A DNA stretch of 23,320 bases from Apostichopus parvimensis (Eukaryota; Echinodermata; Holothuroidea; Aspidochirotida; Stichopodidae): positions 46,332 to 69,651 of the forward strand of contig KN888930.1 in NCBI GenBank assembly GCA_000934455.1. Direction: 5' to 3'. Of the stretch, positions 20,001-23,320 are shown piece after piece (within the stretch, counting starts at the first letter, position 1; each line of letters opens with the position of its first letter). The notes beneath the pieces were generated by a model. The model saw only the letters and a list, made by a program, of their open reading frames with translations. It searched no databases and had not been told where the DNA came from. The position numbers and the translations under genes are program-made.

Positions 20001-23000
20001 GAGACAAATAGACAATCAAAACTATGAGTACATGAGCAAACACAATGACACATGGATTGAATGAACAATGGCAATGATCATGAACCGGGAGGGTAAAGAC
20101 AATAGAACAGATACAAAACACAATAGCAGAACTGATGAATGAGCTAAGGCAATGAACAATAGCATGGATGAACAAAGGCAACTGATCATGAACCGGGCCG
20201 GTAAAGACAATAGAACAGATACAAAACACAATAACAGAACTGATGGATGAGCCAAATCAATGAACAATAGAACGGATGAACAAAGGCAACTGATCATGAA
20301 CCGGAAGAAAATAAAATAAAACAGATACAAAACACTTAAACACAATTGCAGAACTGATGGATGAGCTAAGGCAATGAACAATAGAACAAATGCAACTGAT
20401 CATGAACCGGAGAGAAGACAATAGAGTAGAAAACAACACACACAAAACTGAACAATAGAATCAATTCAAATAGATCATGTAGAGTAGGAAACTTACATCA
20501 GCTTTTGTCCTGGGCTTTGGATTCTGTTCCGCTTTGGACTTCTCAATGCTGGCTGCCAGGGATTTGATCGTCTTTAGGATTTCTTGCTTGGCGGCAGGGG
20601 TTCCATCCTTCAGTGCTTCCAGCTTAGCTATAAGAGCCTGGATAAAAAAAAAAGACAAGCACATATGCTCAGCTTTAACAGATATTGTAACACAATACTT
20701 GATTCATTTTTCCATTTTCAGAAAATAATCTTCTCTCATGCTGCCTTTGTTCCACTGTCGTTCCACTGTCGTTCCACTGTCATTCATCCTCTTAATTTAA
20801 TGTTCTTATCTAAGACTATTAAGTAACCAGTTCTTTATTTCTGTATGTGTACCTTGTGCATTCATCAATCTGTTGCTTTACCATGGAAGGTGCTCTCAGG
20901 ATCAAATCTCCAGGCACATTAAATATGATGCATTTACCAAAAGTTAGTTTCCTGGTTGGCTAGGCATATTCATATATGGTTAGGCATACAACATCTCTCG
21001 TCTCTATATTTACGCACAAATAGGAGCAGCGGTAAAGATACCAAAATATCGTAATAACAATTTTTTGAAATAGCAAAAAACATCCATCATTAGACCACAT
21101 TCAGTTTCTGCATGTCTTTAATAACCATGCTATTTGAAAAAAAAAACACACCATACCTTCTGTTTCTGTATCATCATATTAATAAGTTCTTGTTTTTGTT
21201 TTTTAATGTCAGCTTGTTTCTGCAGAGCCAGTTTCCTGGTCTCTTCGTTCTTCTTCCTTATAGCTTCCTTGGCCACGGCCAGCTTTCTGGACGCCAGGGC
21301 CCCGGAGTTCCCGGCCGCCTCCTCTGTACGTTTCATGGCAGCGGCAGCAGCAGGGTTATAAACCGTCTTGGTGATGTTAGCAGCTGCACTCAGGACCACG
21401 GGCTACAGATTTGTAATAGAGTACGATACGTTGTAAGCACCGACAACACTTTGCAATTGAAATAATCACTAACTCGCATCAGAGGTGTCACTTACCGAAC
21501 TGCTGGACCTGTGTTTCATGATGTTCCCCGACAAGAGTTACAAGACTTAAGCTTTCATAGCAATTCCCAAATTGAAAACAATATCCTTGTTTTGCTTTTC
21601 AACGATCTTACCGAGCCCCAGACTTAAGATAATTGACAAATCATCTTCACTGATACACTCACCCAAGCTTTATTCTGCTGTCATCCATTTTTCTTTATAA
21701 GTATCTTAATGAATGTTTTTCATCTAGTCTAACCCCGCCAAAACAAGATTTTGGAAATTTCTATTTTAAATAGACATTTAATGGGCAAAAAAACCCAATC
21801 ACTCTGCACCCAAAATGAACACCATGTCTCAATTGAACGAGCAATAGTCCAAAGATGCCAGTGCTATCGCCTACAAGAAGCAAATACTGTTTACAAACAA
21901 TGGCAATTATTCACCCCCCCCCCCACTCCCCTCACCATCCCTACCCATTTTCTCTCTCTCATTCCAACCATAAGTTACAGTGTACTACTATTTCATACAG
22001 TGCATGACAATGCAGAAAATTATTTTTTGACAATGAAGGATGATGAAATTAAATTTTCATACTTTATGTCATCAAAACAGCTATTTCAAAGTATACAACC
22101 AGATAACTGCCAAATACCAAACCAGTGAGATTTATCCGAAACGAAACTTCGGGAATATATAGGAAATACTGCAAAAACATTAAACTAGACAACCAAAGAG
22201 CTGCATCTGACAGACTGAATTTTTTTTTATACCTTTTCTGGAGCCACAGGTCTTCTGACTATGCTCAATTTCTCTTTACTGGGAATGACTATCCTCTCGT
22301 TTCTAGGTTTCTTAACAGGTCCTTGATTCTGTAAGAGAAGAGGATCACAAAGATGAACCTTTCATATCGGATATAAAATCAACCAGGGTTTAATATAATT
22401 TTCTGATCATTTTTCAGGCTGTCGTTTCAGACATGTAAAATGTTCCTTTTTACAATGCCCAACTGGCAAAAACATGTATTAACTCCCAGGGCTAATAGGT
22501 TCTCATCATTTGAAAGTTGTTTTTCTTAGACATGAAACATTTCCTTGAAGATTGTCCACTTGGCAATACTAGTTATTGGACAAAATTGATGCATTAAGAA
22601 AATCTCTCACAGTGAGAAGGGGTTTAAAATTTAATAACCTTGTCATTAGGCCTATTTGGGAAATCTTTGAAAGGAACTTTTGGGGCTTGGAATTTATCCA
22701 AAAACCATTAGTTTTACTCTCAACAATCTTACTCTTATTACAAAACAGTGTTTTGTTTTTTTTGGGGGGGGGGGGCCTTTTTGGTGGCACAGAACAACCT
22801 TCAATGGTTATGAGGACATCAGATTGGTTATCTTCGACCAGCATAATGAAACATCACACAAAATTCTACGGTCGTCCACTGTCATCAACTGCTCAACATT
22901 TCACTTTCTTTACTTTCTTCTTAAGCAAGGTTGTAAGGTTTGGTAAGGTACCTGGTTCACATTAAACCAATTTATATAAACAATGATGACTAGGTTGTGA

Positions 23001-23230
23001 GGGTTAATATATATCTTTGTCAACATTTAAATTCTTGACAATAGGTAGGGGGAAGGAGGGAGGGAGGGAGGGGGATTAATTACCTGTTCAGAGTTACCAT
23101 CCGGTGAATGCCAGAAGACCTTTATGAACCTGTTCCCTAGGACTGCTGCCGAAGACTGATGAGCACTTTTAGCTTGAGGATGAGTGGCAAATGTCAAGAG
23201 AGCTGCACCAGGGTCGCCACTGTAAGCAAC
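16962..23230 (-). CDS. RBM26: RBM26/RBM27 RNA-binding protein, 3' part of gene (nine exons, 417 residues)
   Basis: Seen: nine minus-strand exons (23084-23230, 22233-22328, 21157-21402, 20497-20637, 19425-19529, 18693-18899, 18292-18378, 17850-17975, 16962-17060) have consensus splice signals and join in one frame to TGA at 16962-16964. Domains in order: second half of an RRM (GNRFIKVFWH), a basic linker, a coiled coil of about 130 residues rich in Lys/Gln/Ala, the QKELLDTELDLY...TTELRK block, an RGG-type (GR)n stretch, a second RRM (RPRQLRIAGF ... MSWH), and an acidic tail ending ESRAWRR. Known: this is the order in vertebrate RBM26 and RBM27, which also carry an N-terminal PWI-like domain and a CCCH zinc finger (to the right of this window). 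They act in the nucleus with the PAXT/exosome pathway on polyadenylated RNAs. Inferred: a single pre-duplication orthologue, intact as far as seen. Confidence 0.94.
17061..17586 (-). other. Last RBM26 intron, unique part
   Basis: The unique portion of the intron between the donor array and the final acceptor. It is AT-rich, with a 10-G run on the plus strand (17217-17226). No other exon was recognised. With the first donor the intron is 789 bases; with the last, 546. Confidence 0.7.
17587..17857 (-). repeat. 27-bp minisatellite carrying ten copies of the exon's 5' splice site
   Basis: TGTATACCTCATCAT on the plus strand starts at 17600, 17627, 17654, 17681, 17708, 17735, 17762, 17789, 17816 and 17843: ten identical copies exactly 27 bp apart. 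AAAGTGT follows each of copies 1-9 and also precedes the first copy at the left edge; the only variable bases are the five to six between it and the next copy. In the transcript each copy reads GATGAG|GTATACA. Nine units keep the frame open (DEVYKLTLY and variants: DEVYIYTLY, DEVYIFTLY, DEVYKHTLY, DEVYKYTLY, DEVYKFTLY). Confidence 0.95.
17607..17850 (-). promoter_or_regulatory. Array of ten tandem candidate splice donors
   Basis: Possible exon ends (last base of GAG): 17850, 17823, 17796, 17769, 17742, 17715, 17688, 17661, 17634, 17607. Each is GAG|GTATAC, which matches consensus at -2 to +3 but not at +4 to +6, so each is a fair, not strong, donor. All are phase 0 and compatible with the acceptor at 17061-17062. 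The copy at 17850 abuts unique coding sequence and is the likely ancestral site. Confidence 0.6.
17850..17975 (-). CDS. RBM26: RBM26 exon: end of RRM 2 and acidic linker (length-variable 3' end)
   Basis: Acceptor CATATTCAG, first donor GATGAG|GTATAC; 42 codons, phase 0. AVTRGTSFNEKQLSMSWH closes the RRM (vertebrate AVHGARFKGQDLKLAWNKP). IQEEAPPEPAQDEPEEEEFP is the acidic linker, ending DNDE. The reading frame stays open for 88 further codons beyond the first donor, through a 27-bp tandem repeat that repeats the donor nine more times, and then meets TGA. The exon may therefore end at 17850 or at 27-bp steps down to 17607. Confidence 0.9.
18292..18378 (-). CDS. RBM26: RBM26 exon: middle of RRM 2
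   Basis: Acceptor TGTTTGCAG, donor ATG|GTGAGT; 29 codons, phase 0. EFGELEHIDYRDLTNDYVVS then YKTRQEAEM aligns with vertebrate QYGEIEDCQIDDSSLHAVIT / FKTRAEAEA. The RNP1 position (DYVVSYKT) lacks the usual Lys/Arg-Gly-Phe/Tyr pattern, as in the vertebrate proteins, so canonical base stacking by this RRM is doubtful. Confidence 0.94.
18693..18899 (-). CDS. RBM26: RBM26 exon: RGG-like stretch and start of RRM 2
   Basis: Acceptor TTTCAAGCAG, donor AAC|GTGAGA; 69 codons, phase 0. ARSLGLIGGNRGA leads into an uninterrupted Gly-Arg repeat (GRGRGRGRGRGRG), an Arg/Ser patch, and then RPRQLRIAGFNPEEKEEVL, equal in place to vertebrate RPKALTVGGFIEEEKEDLL. LRIAGF is the RNP2 strand. The GR repeat is typical of RNA-binding, arginine-methylated segments (known for the type, not shown here). 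Confidence 0.95.
19425..19529 (-). CDS. RBM26: RBM26 exon: conserved QKELLDTELDLY block
   Basis: Acceptor TTATATTCAG, donor GAG|GTTTGT; 35 codons, phase 0. TQKELLDTELDLYNQQVEGQ followed by DTTELRKRVAALKHE is nearly the vertebrate AQKELLDTELDLHKRLSSGE / DTTELRKKL signature. This is the most diagnostic segment for RBM26/RBM27. Confidence 0.96.
20050..20460. repeat. Tandem repeat, ~108-bp unit, about four copies, in an RBM26 intron
   Basis: TGATCATGAACCGG starts at 20075, 20183, 20291 and 20397 (spacing 108, 108, 106). Around it each copy contains AATAGAACAGATACAAAACAC, GCAGAACTGATG-ATGAGC and AATGAACAATAG modules, with small indels. Open frames on the minus strand across it are artefacts of the low-complexity unit. 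It lies in the intron between the exons at 20497-20637 and 19425-19529. Confidence 0.9.
20497..20637 (-). CDS. RBM26: RBM26 exon: coiled coil continued
   Basis: Acceptor TTTATCCAG, donor GAT|GTAAGT; 47 codons, phase 0. ALIAKLEALKDGTPAAKQEI then TIKSLAASIEKSKAEQ matches the vertebrate MLISKLEKNKNMKPEERANI / LKELGEKISQLKDE pattern: two helices joined by a Gly-containing turn. Ends with a Lys/Pro/Arg stretch before the conserved QKELLDTE block. Confidence 0.93.
20749..20781. repeat. 11-bp unit repeated three times
   Basis: GTTCCACTGTC occurs at 20749-20759, 20760-20770 and 20771-20781 in the intron above the exon at 20497-20637. It is perfect and probably recent. Confidence 0.9.
21157..21402 (-). 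CDS. RBM26: RBM26 exon: start of coiled coil
   Basis: Acceptor AAATCTGTAG, donor CAGAAG|GTATGG; 82 codons, phase 0. PVVLSAAANITKTVYNP and an Ala run precede a long charged helix (RKLAVAKEAIRKKNEETRKL ... KQELINMMIQKQK). Vertebrate RBM26/27 have the equivalent helix (VLKKKQEAMKLQQDMRKKRQ) at the same position. Locally GC-rich (about 21230-21345) against AT-rich introns. Confidence 0.92.
22233..22328 (-). CDS. RBM26: RBM26 exon: basic linker
   Basis: Acceptor CTTCTCTTACAG, donor AAAAG|GTATAA; 32 codons, phase 0. Begins NQGPVKKPRNERIVIP and ends IVRRPVAPEK, a basic, Pro-containing linker between the RRM and the coiled coil. It is much shorter than the corresponding Gln/His-rich region of vertebrate RBM26. 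It may be nuclear-localising by composition, which is inference. Confidence 0.85.
22407..22577. repeat. Tandem duplication, ~98-bp unit, two copies
   Basis: TCATTT (22407 and 22506), AGACATG (22429 and 22528) and the (A)ACT(T)GGCAA block (22461 and 22558) recur with an offset of 97-99 bp. The copies are about 70-75 percent alike by eye. It lies in the RBM26 intron between 22329 and 23083. Confidence 0.55.
23084..23230 (-). CDS. RBM26: RBM26 exon: second half of RRM 1
   Basis: Acceptor TTATTTTCAG, donor CAG|GTAATT; 49 codons, phase 0 at both ends. GDPGAALLTFATHPQAKSAH corresponds to the RNP1 strand and following helix (vertebrate: AFVHF/ALIQY..NEEARKA). AVLGNRFIKVFWH matches the diagnostic AVLNNRFIRVLWH that ends this RRM. 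The first half of the domain must lie in the next exon to the right, outside the window. Confidence 0.95.
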
Positions 23231-23320
23231 CTGAAAATAATGATCGCACAAAGACAAATAACTTACTCTTCAGAGGATGTCATATGAAACTGACTTGTCA
23301 GCCTTCCTTAAGAGTATAAG

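Noticed and set aside
19827-20445. Stacked minus-strand hydrophobic frames (Leu/Phe/Cys/Ser-rich)
   Set aside because: They arise from the 108-bp intronic tandem repeat and have no independent support.
21487-21550. Strong minus-strand donor-like site (TTCG|GTAAGT at about 21491-21500) suggesting an extra RBM26 microexon
   Set aside because: Exon sizes possible with nearby AGs (7, 13, 50, 56 nt) are not multiples of three, and the flanking exons join perfectly in phase 0 without it. Best read as a cryptic site.
22576-22965. Plus-strand frames in the RBM26 intron (MDKIDALRKSL...)
   Set aside because: They run through a G tract and have no recognisable domain; intronic chance frames.
1-23320. 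CRISPR arrays, bacterial-type operons, tRNA or rRNA genes
   Set aside because: The tandem arrays have no spacer-repeat structure, the genes are spliced, and I saw no tRNA box A/B pairs or rRNA-like segments on either strand.

Overview
This is a eukaryotic, intron-rich, AT-rich window from an animal nuclear genome. It carries the 3' halves of two conserved metazoan genes that point toward each other (tail to tail), with about 13.5 kb of non-coding DNA between their stop codons. Compact coding exons, introns of roughly 0.3-1.7 kb, many homopolymer C/G runs, several unrelated minisatellites and MITE-like debris suggest a marine invertebrate. An echinoderm-like deuterostome is my best guess, but the sequence does not prove the phylum.

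Left edge, plus strand (889-3428): the last two coding exons of a NIPA2-type magnesium transporter. The N-terminal third lies to the left of the window. The intron between the exons (1050-2799) holds a MITE with 27-bp terminal inverted repeats and TTAA duplications, an old 250-bp tandem duplication, and a Penelope-like repeat scrap whose minus strand can be drawn as a hammerhead-ribozyme-like fold.

Middle (about 3.9-16.5 kb): no recognisable protein gene. It contains a 16-bp minisatellite (5.19-5.60 kb), a 155-bp-offset duplication (8.5-8.8 kb), a foldback inverted repeat (10.3-10.45 kb), possible minus-strand non-coding exons (12.9-13.7 kb), a degenerate CTGCACATA minisatellite (14.4-15.1 kb) and a cluster of TCACAGCTGACC-like motifs (16.3-16.46 kb).

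Right side, minus strand (23230 down to 16962): nine 3'-terminal coding exons (417 residues) of the RBM26/RBM27 RNA-binding protein. They cover the end of the first RRM, a linker, a long coiled coil, an RGG-rich stretch, a second degenerate RRM, and the acidic tail ending in ESRAWRR. Every exon is a multiple of three and all eight introns are phase 0.

The most striking feature is at the last intron of RBM26. Its 5' splice site lies inside a 27-bp minisatellite, so the exon end is followed by nine more identical copies of the donor (GATGAG|GTATACA), each 27 bp apart and in the same reading frame. Any copy could be used, adding 0-9 blocks of nine residues (DEVY + variable + TLY) before the acidic tail. 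This is a candidate length-variable splice-donor array. The two genes have no obvious functional link: one is a membrane Mg2+ transporter, the other a nuclear RNA-decay adaptor.
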